From: Polaribacter atrinae
GTDB lineage: Bacteria > Bacteroidota > Bacteroidia > Flavobacteriales > Flavobacteriaceae
Length of the DNA: 64,000 nt
Direction: 5' to 3'
Assembly: GCF_038023995.1 (NCBI RefSeq)
Contig: NZ_CP150660.1
Span: 928,501-992,500 of the forward strand
Part shown: in pieces, positions 27,601 through 35,611 of the stretch
Layout: each line of letters begins with the position of its first letter
Position numbering within the stretch: position 1 is the stretch's first letter
Position numbers and translations under genes: made by a program
Notes under the pieces: generated by a model
The model's database searches: none
What the model was told of the DNA's origin: nothing
The model's input: the letters and a program-made list of their open reading frames with translations, nothing else

Positions 27601-29327
27601 TGAAGTTCGTATATATTTAATTCATTTCTTGATGGAGCTACAAAATCTGTTACTTCCCATTGATAAGAAACACGTCCTGTTTGAAGCACCGAAGCTCTTG
27701 TTTCTAAAGATGAAACACCAACAAATTTATTGGTTGGAAAAGTTGGTAAATCAGAATAAATGGTAGCAGATATTTGAGTATCTTGACTATCTGATATTTG
27801 CTCAGAATAAGGGTCTGCTATTCGAATAATTCCATCTATAAAATACTGAAAAACATATTGATGATTTTCTTTCAGATCTGTTAATTCAATCCACCAGAAA
27901 TCACCATCTTTATTCATTTTATACTCCTCTAGAACTTCCCAGTTATTAAAATCTCCAATAACATGTACAACATTTTTAGAAGCTGTTGTATTAGAACCAG
28001 AGATAGTTCCATCTCCTTTTTTATAATTTGTAAACGTAGGTGTGTGTAAAACTAAATAGGCATGAGAAGTGTTAGCATTGTCATAATTAATACCAGCTTT
28101 TAGCCCTTCTGGCATTGTAACATTTACTGGTGTATTGTATCCTTGTATAGAAAACGTTTTAGATTTTAATAAACCTCCACCAAAATCTGCTGTTATTTTA
28201 TAATCTTTCTTTATGGTATTCGAAACGGGTACATTATAAATAAAATTATCTGATAAAGAAGTTGTTGCAATTGTTGAAGGAGTAGGACTAATCTCTTCTA
28301 ATACCCAATCTGCAACCATAGGATTGTTTTTTGTATTATTAAAGGACGTAGCTTCTACAGAAACAGAATTACCAACTGCTTCTAACTTTGTTATGTCTAC
28401 AGAATTTGTAAGTGCTATAAAACTACCATTATTTAGAGTAATATTATAGTTATTTCCTTTATTATCTTCTTTTGTTGAACTATCTGGACTTCTAAATAAA
28501 AAATTTAAACCAAAGGCATCATCATTATCGGTAAGAGCGTAATAATCTGTTATAGATGATAAGGTAATTGTATGTACCGTATTGTTGCTCATATCTTGTG
28601 TCATTTCCCCCACATGATCATCTTGCCCCCAGTTTCCAATGGCAATGTCAAATTGCGTTGTATTATCTGGGTTTGAAGAAACACCAGAATGAAAATAAAT
28701 AGACGATTCATTTTCTAAAGCTGTATGCTTTGAATACAAAACAACTTCAACTGATTGGTCTTTTGAAGGTACTTCTGGTATTATTTTTACATGAGAAATT
28801 GCAAAGTTTGCTTTATAATTAGCTCCTCCGTTATTCACATAATTAGAGTCATTACATCCAGAATTTCCAGAATTATCTCCTTTTACTTGAAGGTAAGATT
28901 CTATGGTATAGTTTCCGCCAGCAAAATCGGTAATATTAATACTAAGACCATTTTCTTCCCAACGTTGGTCGTTATTAGTTGCTAGATTTTCAACCCAATT
29001 TAAGGCAATAGGTTGAAACGGATATGCTGTAAAATCTGCATCACTTCCTTCTGGAAATATTCGATAAAACATACTTCCTCCACAAACATTTGCAGAACTT
29101 TTCCATGAATACATTTCTGCTCCAGTAATTTTAAGATTTCCATCGTTTACATAAAATGTTCCCAAATCTTTTCCTTGAAACGATTCTTTACCTATATCAC
29201 CTTCGAGATTATACCTTGTACTTGTTCCATTTTGATTAATATTAATTGCAGCTTTAAAAGCACCAAATTCTTGGGCATAAGAATAAGTACATGTTAGCGT
29301 TAAAATAAATAGTAATATTTTTTTCAT
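24603..29327 (-). CDS. T9SS-secreted multidomain alpha-amylase (GH13)
   Basis: 1574-aa secreted starch or glycogen-acting enzyme. Residues 1-19 are a signal peptide. Ig-like modules follow to about 400, then a CBM48/E-set domain at about 450-515 (VIGDFNNWEVLEEYKM). The GH13 barrel lies at about 562-1000, with region I (DVVLNHAFG), the nucleophile D734 in FDGFRFDFTKG, the acid/base E781 in FEHLANP and D849 in SHDEQ. A thrombospondin type 3-like calcium motif (VDSDGDGVYDDVDNCP) sits near 1050, and the C-terminus (about 1500-1574) is a T9SS sorting domain (SGIYLIQLNTDSGTLNKKI). It is not next to SusC/D or a MalT-like regulator, but a LacI-type palindrome lies 85 bp upstream. Confidence 0.93.
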   Translation of the reverse strand: MKKILLFILTLTCTYSYAQEFGAFKAAININQNGTSTRYNLEGDIGKESFQGKDLGTFYVNDGNLKITGAEMYSWKSSANVCGGSMFYRIFPEGSDADFTAYPFQPIALNWVENLATNNDQRWEENGLSINITDFAGGNYTIESYLQVKGDNSGNSGCNDSNYVNNGGANYKANFAISHVKIIPEVPSKDQSVEVVLYSKHTALENESSIYFHSGVSSNPDNTTQFDIAIGNWGQDDHVGEMTQDMSNNTVHTITLSSITDYYALTDNDDAFGLNFLFRSPDSSTKEDNKGNNYNITLNNGSFIALTNSVDITKLEAVGNSVSVEATSFNNTKNNPMVADWVLEEISPTPSTIATTSLSDNFIYNVPVSNTIKKDYKITADFGGGLLKSKTFSIQGYNTPVNVTMPEGLKAGINYDNANTSHAYLVLHTPTFTNYKKGDGTISGSNTTASKNVVHVIGDFNNWEVLEEYKMNKDGDFWWIELTDLKENHQYVFQYFIDGIIRIADPYSEQISDSQDTQISATIYSDLPTFPTNKFVGVSSLETRASVLQTGRVSYQWEVTDFVAPSRNELNIYELHFRDFTEDGSYLAAIERLDYLKNLGINAIHVLPVSEFEGNSSWGYNPNYYFAADKAYGNREHLKKFIDEAHKRGIAVFNDVVLNHAFGSNAMVLMYWDDVNNRPSADNPWFNAEHKAVYSTDGHWGNDWNHESEHTQAFVDRALQFWLDEFNFDGFRFDFTKGITQTAQNPSDEWASNVDTDRQGLLKRMVDEMWSFKPSSVAIFEHLANPAEDKVLADYGILMWSGVGHHNQIKNFNLGYDTDNIDVYTTGVFNSSQWNFNYANLVSYAESHDEQRQAYELFTYGNGIKDIADPIQKIAEGIERLKGGTVFNLMLPGPRMLWQFQELGYDIDIDFNGRTGEKPVHWEYYDDANRKELYTLISQLLQSRLDHNWYSEPIDYTNLGNGSDYSIKRLSLSDTNGNHLIILSNPYANAGSVDATPFYTIVGQWYQNNGDTNFINTPLTVNSQSQTYTLQPGQTMVLTNFILPVPNFVDSDGDGVYDDVDNCPNEAGLYTLNGCNNIQWTGATSSDWDTASNWNSNSIPTTTAKVTIPKIGITNFPTASSAVAISSAIVESGASLIAQSTFTGNVTYNRSIDFVAGGGLKGWYLMSSPVMGQNYDDTYIAENDIAVNPPNTAISIYNTATDGWMYNQVGVSASFISGVGYSIKKGTNTGNISFTGTINTNNSGVDFILNNSANRYNLLGNPYTSYINSAFFLNNEAAISETKTMWLWNQGLLENGAYEVKTIGDNIILAPGQGFLVKANSIGGVFNFSESNQIHNVDTFKKNRANTEIKLLLTDGTIHHYSKVKYLEVATTGLDIGYDGELYEGDSNYFSIYSYLIENNIGKKYQVQSLPGTNLESMIVPIGVNGDNGKEITISAETLNLPTNLKIFLEDRVKGVFIRLDEAGSKYTTTLTSTLKGSGRFYLYATESTLSIKDTASLSSINIYKSDISTLKIDGLKQEKASLKLFTILGKQLLNISFKANEIKEITLPKLVSGIYLIQLNTDSGTLNKKIILE

Positions 29328-29411
29328 ATACCGATTATAATAATTGTTTATATTTTATTTATTAGCATTAAAATTAAGTAAATAATTGAATCCGTATCAA
29401 CTAAACACAAT

Positions 29412-29427
29412 ACGAAAACGTTTTCGT
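29412..29427. promoter_or_regulatory. LacI-family operator-like palindrome upstream of the GH13 gene
   Basis: ACGAAAACGTTTTCGT is a perfect 16-bp palindrome with a central CG, the form of LacI/GalR-family operators. It lies 85-100 bp upstream of the amylase ATG. No LacI gene is in the window, so the regulator would act in trans. Confidence 0.65.
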
Positions 29428-29597
29428 GTTGATAACTTCTTTTTTATGCAGTAAATATTTAATTTTTTCGGTATAATTAATTAGAAAACAACAAATTTAT
29501 GACACATTTTTAATATATCTTTAGATTGCGATACTGTATAATTAATGAAACTTATAAAGTGCTTTATGGACTACCTAATAAAAATGGGACTAATTTT

Positions 29598-30443
29598 TTA
29601 GGCCGCATTGTTGATAATTCGTTTTAGTTTTAGTTCCATTTCTAATGGTGTTAAATAATCCAGGCTTGAATGAATTCTCTTTGTGTTATACCAAGTAATG
29701 TATTGGCTTACTTTGTCAAATAATTGCAAGTAAGATTTAAATTTAAAGCGATACAGCCATTCGTGTTTAATAGTCTTGAAAAAGCTTTCCGCTACTGCAT
29801 TATCCCAACAGTTCCCTTTCCTGCTCATGGATTGTGTTATATTGCTATTGAAAGAAAAGATATTAGTCATTGTATTAGCTGAATATTGAACCCCTCTGTC
29901 AGAATGAAATATGAAGTTATTTGAAATATCTCTTGTTCTTCTAGCATGAACCCAGGCTTTTAGTACTGTATTTTGAACCGTCATGTCTTCACTTAACGCC
30001 CATCCTACTACTTTTCTGTCAGCTAAATCTATAATAGTTGTTAGGTAATTCCAGCTGTTATTTACCCTAATATAAGTAATATCTGACACCCATTTTTCTC
30101 CTATTATTGAACTTGAAAATTCTCTATCCAGTTCATTTTTAGCCAATGGAAAGCTATGCTTGGAATCTGTTGTGTTTACAAACTTTCTTCTTAAAACACT
30201 TTTTAGTCCCATTTCTTTCATCAATATTGAGATATAAGAACGGCAATAATTCAGGTCTTCTCGTTCTAACATTTTTTGTATTCTACAGCTTCCATAAATC
30301 TCTTTACTGTCTTCAAAAATTGCCTTAATCCTTTCTTTTAGGAGTATTACGGAGTTTTTAGCTCTTACTAACCCCCTGCTCTTACGCCAATTGTAATATG
30401 CATTTTTACTGACCCGCATACATTTACACATCTTCTCAACCAC
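29598..30443 (-). CDS. IS3-family transposase OrfB (DDE integrase domain)
   Basis: Catalytic part of the transposase. The rve integrase core has the DDE triad: D in GEKWVSDITYIRV, D in FHSDRGVQYS and E in WDNAVAESFFKT, with the IS3-typical Lys shortly after. The N-terminal HTH_21 region includes CKCMRVSKNAYYNWRKSRG. The frame continues open upstream of the annotated Met to 30518, encoding GSKHLFQERPIKYQFI, so OrfB is most likely made as an OrfAB fusion by -1 frameshifting rather than from Met 30443. No internal stop or truncation is seen. Confidence 0.92.
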   Translation of the reverse strand: MVEKMCKCMRVSKNAYYNWRKSRGLVRAKNSVILLKERIKAIFEDSKEIYGSCRIQKMLEREDLNYCRSYISILMKEMGLKSVLRRKFVNTTDSKHSFPLAKNELDREFSSSIIGEKWVSDITYIRVNNSWNYLTTIIDLADRKVVGWALSEDMTVQNTVLKAWVHARRTRDISNNFIFHSDRGVQYSANTMTNIFSFNSNITQSMSRKGNCWDNAVAESFFKTIKHEWLYRFKFKSYLQLFDKVSQYITWYNTKRIHSSLDYLTPLEMELKLKRIINNAA

Positions 30444-30478
30444 AAAATCTGTTTCATTTGATAATATGAATTGATATT

Positions 30479-30760
30479 TTATTGGTCGCTCTTGGAAAAG
30501 ATGCTTACTGCCTTTTTTAAAATATCACGCTCCATTTTCACATCACGTAATTCTTTACGCAGCGCTTTAAGTTCTTGCTCTTCTTTTGTAAGTTCCCTTT
30601 TCTTGGAAAAGTCTCCAGATTTAGCCTCATAATCCTTTTTCCAACGACTTATAAGGCTGGGAGCAACAACATAGTCCTCGCTAATTTGTTTTGCCTTGAT
30701 TCCTGATTGCAATAGTTCTACTATTGTAACCTTTAATTCGTTATCGTATCTTTTTGCCAT
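30479..30760 (-). CDS. IS3-family transposase OrfA (HTH) with frameshift site
   Basis: 93-aa DNA-binding part of the transposase: an HTH_Tnp_1 domain (VTIVELLQSGIKAKQISEDY, then APSLISRWKKDY) followed by a leucine-zipper coiled coil (EEQELKALRKELRDVKMERD). Near its 3' end the slippery heptamer A-AAA-AAG (minus strand, 30518-30512) is in phase for a -1 shift into the OrfB frame, as expected for IS3 elements. Confidence 0.92.
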   Translation of the reverse strand: MAKRYDNELKVTIVELLQSGIKAKQISEDYVVAPSLISRWKKDYEAKSGDFSKKRELTKEEQELKALRKELRDVKMERDILKKAVSIFSKSDQ

Positions 30761-30826
30761 AATTCAAATATATAATTTATGACCGTAAAAATTCGTCACA
30801 TCTAAACTAGACAATCCAGTTTGCTA

Positions 30827-31039
30827 TTATTTTTTTAAAAGTGATTTACTTATTATATCTAGAGCGTTTTCCTTTTTTGTTTTTTTTGGTGCCGCTTCCT
30901 TTTTGATGTTTTTGTATGATTTCATAAGATTTAATTTTGATTTACTTCCCATAATGCCTTCGCTGTTTCCTTTTTTTGTTGCTGATACATTTTCATTATT
31001 TTGAATTGATAAAGACTTATAAAAAGTGGAGCGCAGCAT
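30827..31039 (-). CDS. Possible small Lys-rich hypothetical protein
   Basis: A 70-codon frame 27 bp outside the IS right end. The product is basic and unstructured-looking (KSKLNLMKSYKNIKKEAAPK, then KKTKKENALDIISKSLLKK). A second start at MGSKSKLNLM would shorten it to about 41 aa. No domain is recognised. It could be a genuine small gene, or a chance frame in DNA rearranged by the IS. Confidence 0.3.
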   Translation of the reverse strand: MLRSTFYKSLSIQNNENVSATKKGNSEGIMGSKSKLNLMKSYKNIKKEAAPKKTKKENALDIISKSLLKK

Positions 31040-31199
31040 AACGGTTTATGCAGTCTGTTCAACTTCAAAATCTTGGTATTTTGCTGTCAAAAAAGGAAGA
31101 AATAGGGAGGCATGGGAATTAATCGAAATATGTATGCGAAGTACAAAAACATAGGAAGTGGCACCAAATGATAAAATAAAATTCCTATCTGGCGGAGGC

Positions 31200-31283
31200 A
31201 TTCACAATTTTCGCTCAGAAATGGAGTGCCCCATTCAGGCGCAGCAGAATGGGGCAACGAAATGGAAAGCTAAAATTGTGAAT
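31200..31283. repeat. 84-bp compound hairpin
   Basis: Outer arms ATTCACAATTTTCGCT (31200-31215) and AGCTAAAATTGTGAAT (31268-31283) pair at 15 of 16 positions. Inner arms GCCCCATTC (31228-31236) and GAATGGGGC (31247-31255) pair perfectly around a 10-nt loop. The GC-rich core stands out in AT-rich DNA. A structured RNA, a small mobile element or a recombination site are all possible. Confidence 0.7.
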
Positions 31284-31585
31284 TGTGTCCAAGATCATTT
31301 TTAGAGAAGCGTTTTTTTCGAAATGAAGCTTTTTTCGAAATGCAGGAAAATGTGCTGAACGGAATATAAAAACAAAATTTTCTTGTATAGCAGTATTTAA
31401 AGCGGACTTGACTTTAAAGTCGTAGTTTGGAATGTAGTTTGACCTCTTCCCGATTTTTTTTTCGGGAATAAGTGGTCAAGTGAAATGTAAATCGGAGACT
31501 TTAAAATTGTGTCCAAGACTTTTTTTAGAGAAGCGTTTTTTCCGAAATGAAGCTTTTCGCGGAATGCAGGGAAATGTGCTGAACG
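31281..31585 (+). repeat. Pair of diverged 81-bp direct repeats
   Basis: Copy 1 at 31281-31361 and copy 2 at 31505-31585 both begin AATTGTGTCCAAGA and end AATGTGCTGAACG, with AGAGAAGCGTTTTTT and CGAAATGAAGCTTTT inside. They differ at roughly a dozen positions. Copy 1 starts within the right arm of the compound hairpin. Confidence 0.75.
31439..31479. repeat. Hairpin between the direct repeats
   Basis: TTGACC (31439-31444) pairs with GGTCAA (31474-31479), and inside it TTCCCGA (31447-31453) pairs with TCGGGAA (31462-31468) over a T-rich loop. It lies between the two 81-bp repeats. Confidence 0.6.
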
Positions 31586-32436
31586 TTTTATGAAACTTAC
31601 ATTTATACATAAATTATTTCAACCATTAGAAGCTTATCCCAAATCGCTAATATAAAAGAAAGGTAAAATCAATCCCCCATCTTAAAATCTTCTAAAACTA
31701 CACTAACTCAATATTTACTAAACAATTACTTAGAAACCCTGTAATAGAATATAAAGATCCTGTCAATACATCAGAACCTATTTTAGTACAGTTAATAACA
31801 TTTATTGTATTTTTTACAGAGACAAATAAAATTTGTGTTTTAAAACTATAATTATCAAAAATCTATCTAACTTCTTTAATAAAAAGTAAACACCTAGGAA
31901 ATTGATAATTATCTAATAAAAATTCTTTATCCCATAAAAACTCTACCTATTATAAAATACTAATACATGTTTTTTCTATTATCATTTATAAATCCTATTT
32001 TTTAGAAAACTACAACCAACTCCTAAGAACTATGATTCAATATATTTACAACCGGTAAACTACTGAGGGAGTAGACAATAAGTAAAGTCAGTCTGAAACA
32101 AATATTACTATTAACTATTTCCTAAAAAATGCAAATGTTAGTTTTGAATAAAAAATTAAAAGTCTATTCAAAAAAAAATAGTAAAGCAAAAAATTAAGAA
32201 GATCTAAAGTTGCTAGTAAAAAAGATTAAAAACACTAATATTTGGAACTTCAATACATTGTACAACATTCTTCCACCTATTGCTTAGTAATTTTCTTATG
32301 CTTCTTTATGCTACTAAGGTATTGTCAACCAAACTAGATTTTTTCTCCAAAAATACAAGTATCTCTACCAATTACAGCTTTTACTTTCACTACACCCGAA
32401 TTACTTATTTTTACTTCTTATTAATAAATTCTAAAT
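31586..32436. other. AT-rich stretch with no convincing gene
   Basis: About 850 bp between the repeats and the GlcNAc-kinase-like gene. All frames are broken by frequent stops. On the minus strand near 32335-32415 a short open stretch encodes NSGVVKVKAVIGRDTCIFGE before a stop, which resembles the beta-rich tail of a larger protein and may be a gene remnant. No RNA gene, terminator with a clean T tail, or repeat was found. Confidence 0.5.
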
Positions 32437-33288
32437 TTAGATAAAAAAATTATTAATGTTTGCAACTAAGTTATCCATTGGCTTTTTCACAAAAGATCCA
32501 ATTTTTATTCCGCGTTTATTAGCTTCTATTTTAATATCTTCTTGTAAATAATAAGCAATCGAACCTACAAAATGAATAGGATGCTGTTCTAATTCTTTAC
32601 TATAACACATTATTAGATTATCAAATAATTCAAAAACTCCAACATTTATAATTTTAGCCATAAAGGGATTTGATTTATTTTCAATTAAAAACTTAGCAAA
32701 ACCTGCTAAATATGCACTCGGATTTCCCTCTTCATATAAACTTTTTAAAACAGATTCTAGAGATAAGCTAAAGTTCCTTTTAAATTTCTCGTGTAATTCT
32801 GATGGCATTTTGTTGTAAAAATAAGCTTTTAATAACTTTCTTCCGAAAAAATTCCCACTCCCTTCATCCATAATTGAATACCCAAGAGATACCTGGTGAA
32901 TAATTATATTTTTACCATCAAAATAACAACAGTTAGAACCTGTCCCTAATATACAAATTACTCCTGGAGAAGATGTAGTACCATGAACAGCTGCTGTTAA
33001 ATCTTCTTCTATTTTCACTTTTGCTTTTGAAAAAAAACTAATGAGTACTTTTTCTATTTTTAATTTAGAGTCTTCTCCACCACAACCTGCTCCATAAAAC
33101 AAGACGTTATCGATATTTTCCTTTATACTTTTAAGATCGTTATTTCCATCAATGATTTCAAATATTTGAGAAGCTGTAAGAAGCTGTGGATTTATTCCTT
33201 TTGTTTTTGTTTTTAAAACGACTTCTTTATTTTCTCCTAGAACCACCCAATCAGATTTAGTCGATCCACTATCTGCAATTAGTATCAT
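32437..33288 (-). CDS. N-acetylglucosamine kinase-like BadF/BadG-family ATPase
   Basis: 283-aa ASKHA-fold sugar kinase expected to phosphorylate free GlcNAc (or a related amino sugar) with ATP in the cytoplasm. Motifs: phosphate-1 ADSGSTKSDW at the N-terminus, VLFYGAGCGG, ILGTGSNCCYFDG (phosphate-2) and LGYSIMDEGSG, all typical of the BadF/BadG/BcrA/BcrD subfamily that contains GlcNAc kinases. Length is normal. It is the last gene of the minus-strand arm, 2 bp after the 126-aa unknown, behind the NagB fusion. The neighbourhood supports the amino-sugar assignment; glucosamine kinase is the main alternative. Confidence 0.82.
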   Translation of the reverse strand: MILIADSGSTKSDWVVLGENKEVVLKTKTKGINPQLLTASQIFEIIDGNNDLKSIKENIDNVLFYGAGCGGEDSKLKIEKVLISFFSKAKVKIEEDLTAAVHGTTSSPGVICILGTGSNCCYFDGKNIIIHQVSLGYSIMDEGSGNFFGRKLLKAYFYNKMPSELHEKFKRNFSLSLESVLKSLYEEGNPSAYLAGFAKFLIENKSNPFMAKIINVGVFELFDNLIMCYSKELEQHPIHFVGSIAYYLQEDIKIEANKRGIKIGSFVKKPMDNLVANINNFFI

Positions 33289-33290
33289 AA

Positions 33291-33641
33291 TTAAGATATT
33301 TTATTATATTCATAATTTAAAACATGATTTAAAAGCATTTCTAACCTCATCATCATATTCTGACATATTTTTTCTGACCTTCCTTCTACCTTTATTTCTA
33401 TAAATCTCTTATTAACTTTATTATTAAAATTACTAATTCTAAACTCTCCATTTGGAAAATACACTTTCAGATTTTCAGATTCGTTCATAAGATAGAGATC
33501 AAACTCTCCCGCAACCCAATTCACGAATCTCTCATAAACATCATTAGACTTGTTATCTTGTACTTTTTTTAGAATTAAATATGGGAATTTAGATTTTAAA
33601 CCCTCTATTTTAGAATCTAACTTATCATTCACAGACGTCAT
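33291..33641 (-). CDS. Small hypothetical protein between nagB and the sugar kinase
   Basis: About 116 aa from MTSVNDKLDSKIEGLKSKF; a longer frame from 33671 would overlap nagB by 13 bp and add ten hydrophobic residues. It is soluble, with a mixed alpha/beta pattern (YLILKKVQDNKSNDVYERFV, then GEFDLYLMNESENLKVYFPN). No family is recognised. It lies 17 bp after the nagB fusion and 2 bp before the kinase, so it is firmly in the catabolic operon. It could be a sugar-sensing or accessory protein. Confidence 0.6.
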   Translation of the reverse strand: MTSVNDKLDSKIEGLKSKFPYLILKKVQDNKSNDVYERFVNWVAGEFDLYLMNESENLKVYFPNGEFRISNFNNKVNKRFIEIKVEGRSEKICQNMMMRLEMLLNHVLNYEYNKIS

Positions 33642-33658
33642 ACATAGGTTTAAAAACA

Positions 33659-35587
33659 TTAATAATGCCATCTTACAAACGCTTCCATAGCAGCGTAATG
33701 AGACAACCCTAATTGATCATATAATTCTGCAGTTTCTCTATTTCTGTCTTCTGCACGTTGCCAAAACTCTCTACTATCTGCTCCTTGAAAAACAACACCG
33801 TCTTTTTGAGATTGATGTTTAAAAATTCCTTTTCGTTTTTCTAAAACTTGATCAGGACCCATTGGTACTGCCATTTCTATTTCATCAACTCCCCATTCTT
33901 GCCATGCACCTCTGTATAACCAAACCCAACAATCTTTCATAAATTTCTTAGGTTTTAGTTCTCTTACGGCTGCAAAAATTGCATCTAAACATACTTTATG
34001 AGTACCATGAGGATCTGCTAAATCTCCTGCTGCAAATATTTGATGTGGCTTAATTTTTTCAATTAATTCTTTGGTTATTTCTACATCTCCAACACCAATT
34101 GGGTTCTTTTTTATGGCTCCTGTTTCATAAAAAGGAAGGTTCATAAAATGAATCTGTAAATCTGGCAAACCTATAAAATTACAGGCTGCTCTTGCTTCTC
34201 CTTTTCTGATCAATCCTTTTATATAGCGAACCTCTGGAGTATCTATTTCACTTGCTTTTTTGTTCTTTAAAAAGGTAGCTGCATTCTTGTAAATTGTAGT
34301 TGCTTCAGAATTATCAATTCCGAATTTTTCATTGTAATCACACACAAAACTAGCAAAACGCAATGCTTCATCATCTGCAACCGCAATATTACCAGAAGTT
34401 TGATATCCTAAATGCACTTCATGACCTTGTTCATGCAATCTCTTAAAAGTACCACCCATACTAATGATATCATCATCTGGGTGAGGACTAAAAATTAAGA
34501 CACGTTTCTTAGCAGGTTCTGCTCTTTCTGGTCTTTTACTATCGTCTGCATTTGGTTTTCCACCTGGCCAACCTGTAATGGTGTTTTGTAGTTTATTGAA
34601 TATTTTTATGTTGATGTCATACGCAGGACCTGAGTCTGCTAACAAATCGCTCATTCCGTTTTCTATGTAATCTGCATCAGTTAACATTAAAATAGGTTTC
34701 TTTAAGTTTAGAGCTAAACTTAAAACAGCCTTTCTAATTAATTGATCTGTCCAAACAATTTTTTCTACCAACCAAGGAGTATTAATTCTTGTTAATTTAG
34801 AAGCTGCCGCTTGATCTAAAATAAAAGTTGCATTTCTATGTTCTTGTAAGTAAGATGCAGGCACTAAACTAGTAACTTCTGCTTCTACAGAGGCTTTTAT
34901 AATGTTAGATTTACTTTCTCCCCAAGCCATTAAAATGACTCTTTTAGCTTCCATTATTTTTTTAACTCCTAGAGTAATTGCAGTTCTTGGTGTATTTTCT
35001 AATCCAGAAAAATCGCCACTTGCCGCTACTCTTGTAATGTGGTCTAAGGCAACCAATCTTGTTTTAGAGTTTTGAAGAGATCCCGATTCGTTAAAACCAA
35101 TATGACCATTTCCTCCAATTCCTAAAATTTGTAAATCAATGCCTCCTAAAGCTTCAATTTTTGCTTCATATTGATCACAATAATCTCTAATACTTTCTTT
35201 TGACAATGTTCCGTCTGGAACATGACAATTTTCTGGTAAAATATCTATGTGATTAAACAATTGTTCTTGCATAAAACGAACATAACTGTTTATAGAATCT
35301 GGTTCAATTGGGTAGTATTCATCTAAATTAAAAGACACTACGTTTTTAAAACTTAGGCCTTCTTCTTTATGTAACCTTACCAATTCTGCATACAGACCTT
35401 TTGGTGAAGAACCTGTTGCTAAACCTAAAATACACGGTTGTCTTTGCGATTGTTTTACCTTAATTAGGTTTGCAATTTCTTGTGCAATTGATTTAGCTGC
35501 TGATGTAGAGTCTTCATAAACGATAGTTCCAATATTTTCGAATCTTTTTTCGAAACCTGTTGCTTTGTCTATAGTACTTTTTAACAT
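33659..35587 (-). CDS. nagB: NagB glucosamine-6-phosphate deaminase fused to PIG-L deacetylase domain
   Basis: 642-aa two-domain cytoplasmic protein. Residues 20-285 are a NagB/SugP isomerase domain: LGLATGSSPKGLYAEL binds phosphate, D89-E90 in FNLDEYYP and H162 in GGNGHIGFNE are catalytic. This domain turns glucosamine-6-P into fructose-6-P and ammonia. Residues about 355-600 are a PIG-L/LmbE zinc deacetylase: H369-P-D371-D372 in FSPHPDDDIISMGG, and DPHGTHKVCLDA as the distal His ligand motif. PIG-L proteins remove acetyl groups from GlcNAc conjugates. Similar fusions are known in Bacteroidetes, usually annotated NagB-like. No nagA is seen in the window, so the second domain may do the deacetylation step. 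Both active sites look complete. Confidence 0.9.
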   Translation of the reverse strand: MLKSTIDKATGFEKRFENIGTIVYEDSTSAAKSIAQEIANLIKVKQSQRQPCILGLATGSSPKGLYAELVRLHKEEGLSFKNVVSFNLDEYYPIEPDSINSYVRFMQEQLFNHIDILPENCHVPDGTLSKESIRDYCDQYEAKIEALGGIDLQILGIGGNGHIGFNESGSLQNSKTRLVALDHITRVAASGDFSGLENTPRTAITLGVKKIMEAKRVILMAWGESKSNIIKASVEAEVTSLVPASYLQEHRNATFILDQAAASKLTRINTPWLVEKIVWTDQLIRKAVLSLALNLKKPILMLTDADYIENGMSDLLADSGPAYDINIKIFNKLQNTITGWPGGKPNADDSKRPERAEPAKKRVLIFSPHPDDDIISMGGTFKRLHEQGHEVHLGYQTSGNIAVADDEALRFASFVCDYNEKFGIDNSEATTIYKNAATFLKNKKASEIDTPEVRYIKGLIRKGEARAACNFIGLPDLQIHFMNLPFYETGAIKKNPIGVGDVEITKELIEKIKPHQIFAAGDLADPHGTHKVCLDAIFAAVRELKPKKFMKDCWVWLYRGAWQEWGVDEIEMAVPMGPDQVLEKRKGIFKHQSQKDGVVFQGADSREFWQRAEDRNRETAELYDQLGLSHYAAMEAFVRWHY

Positions 35588-35611
35588 AATTATGCTATTA
35601 GATTTTTTATT

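Larger units (their letters stand above)
29585..30800 (-). mobile_element. IS3-family insertion sequence, apparently complete
   Basis: A 1216-bp element with orfA and orfB on the minus strand. The ends form imperfect inverted repeats of about 20 bp: TGGGACTAATTTTTTAGGCC at 29585 and, inverted, TGTGACGAATTTTTACGGTC ending at 30800 (about 15 of 20 match). No target-site duplication is visible, so either it has decayed or the ends are off by a few bases. The element sits between the amylase operator and the noncoding island that borders the glycan cluster. Confidence 0.85.
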
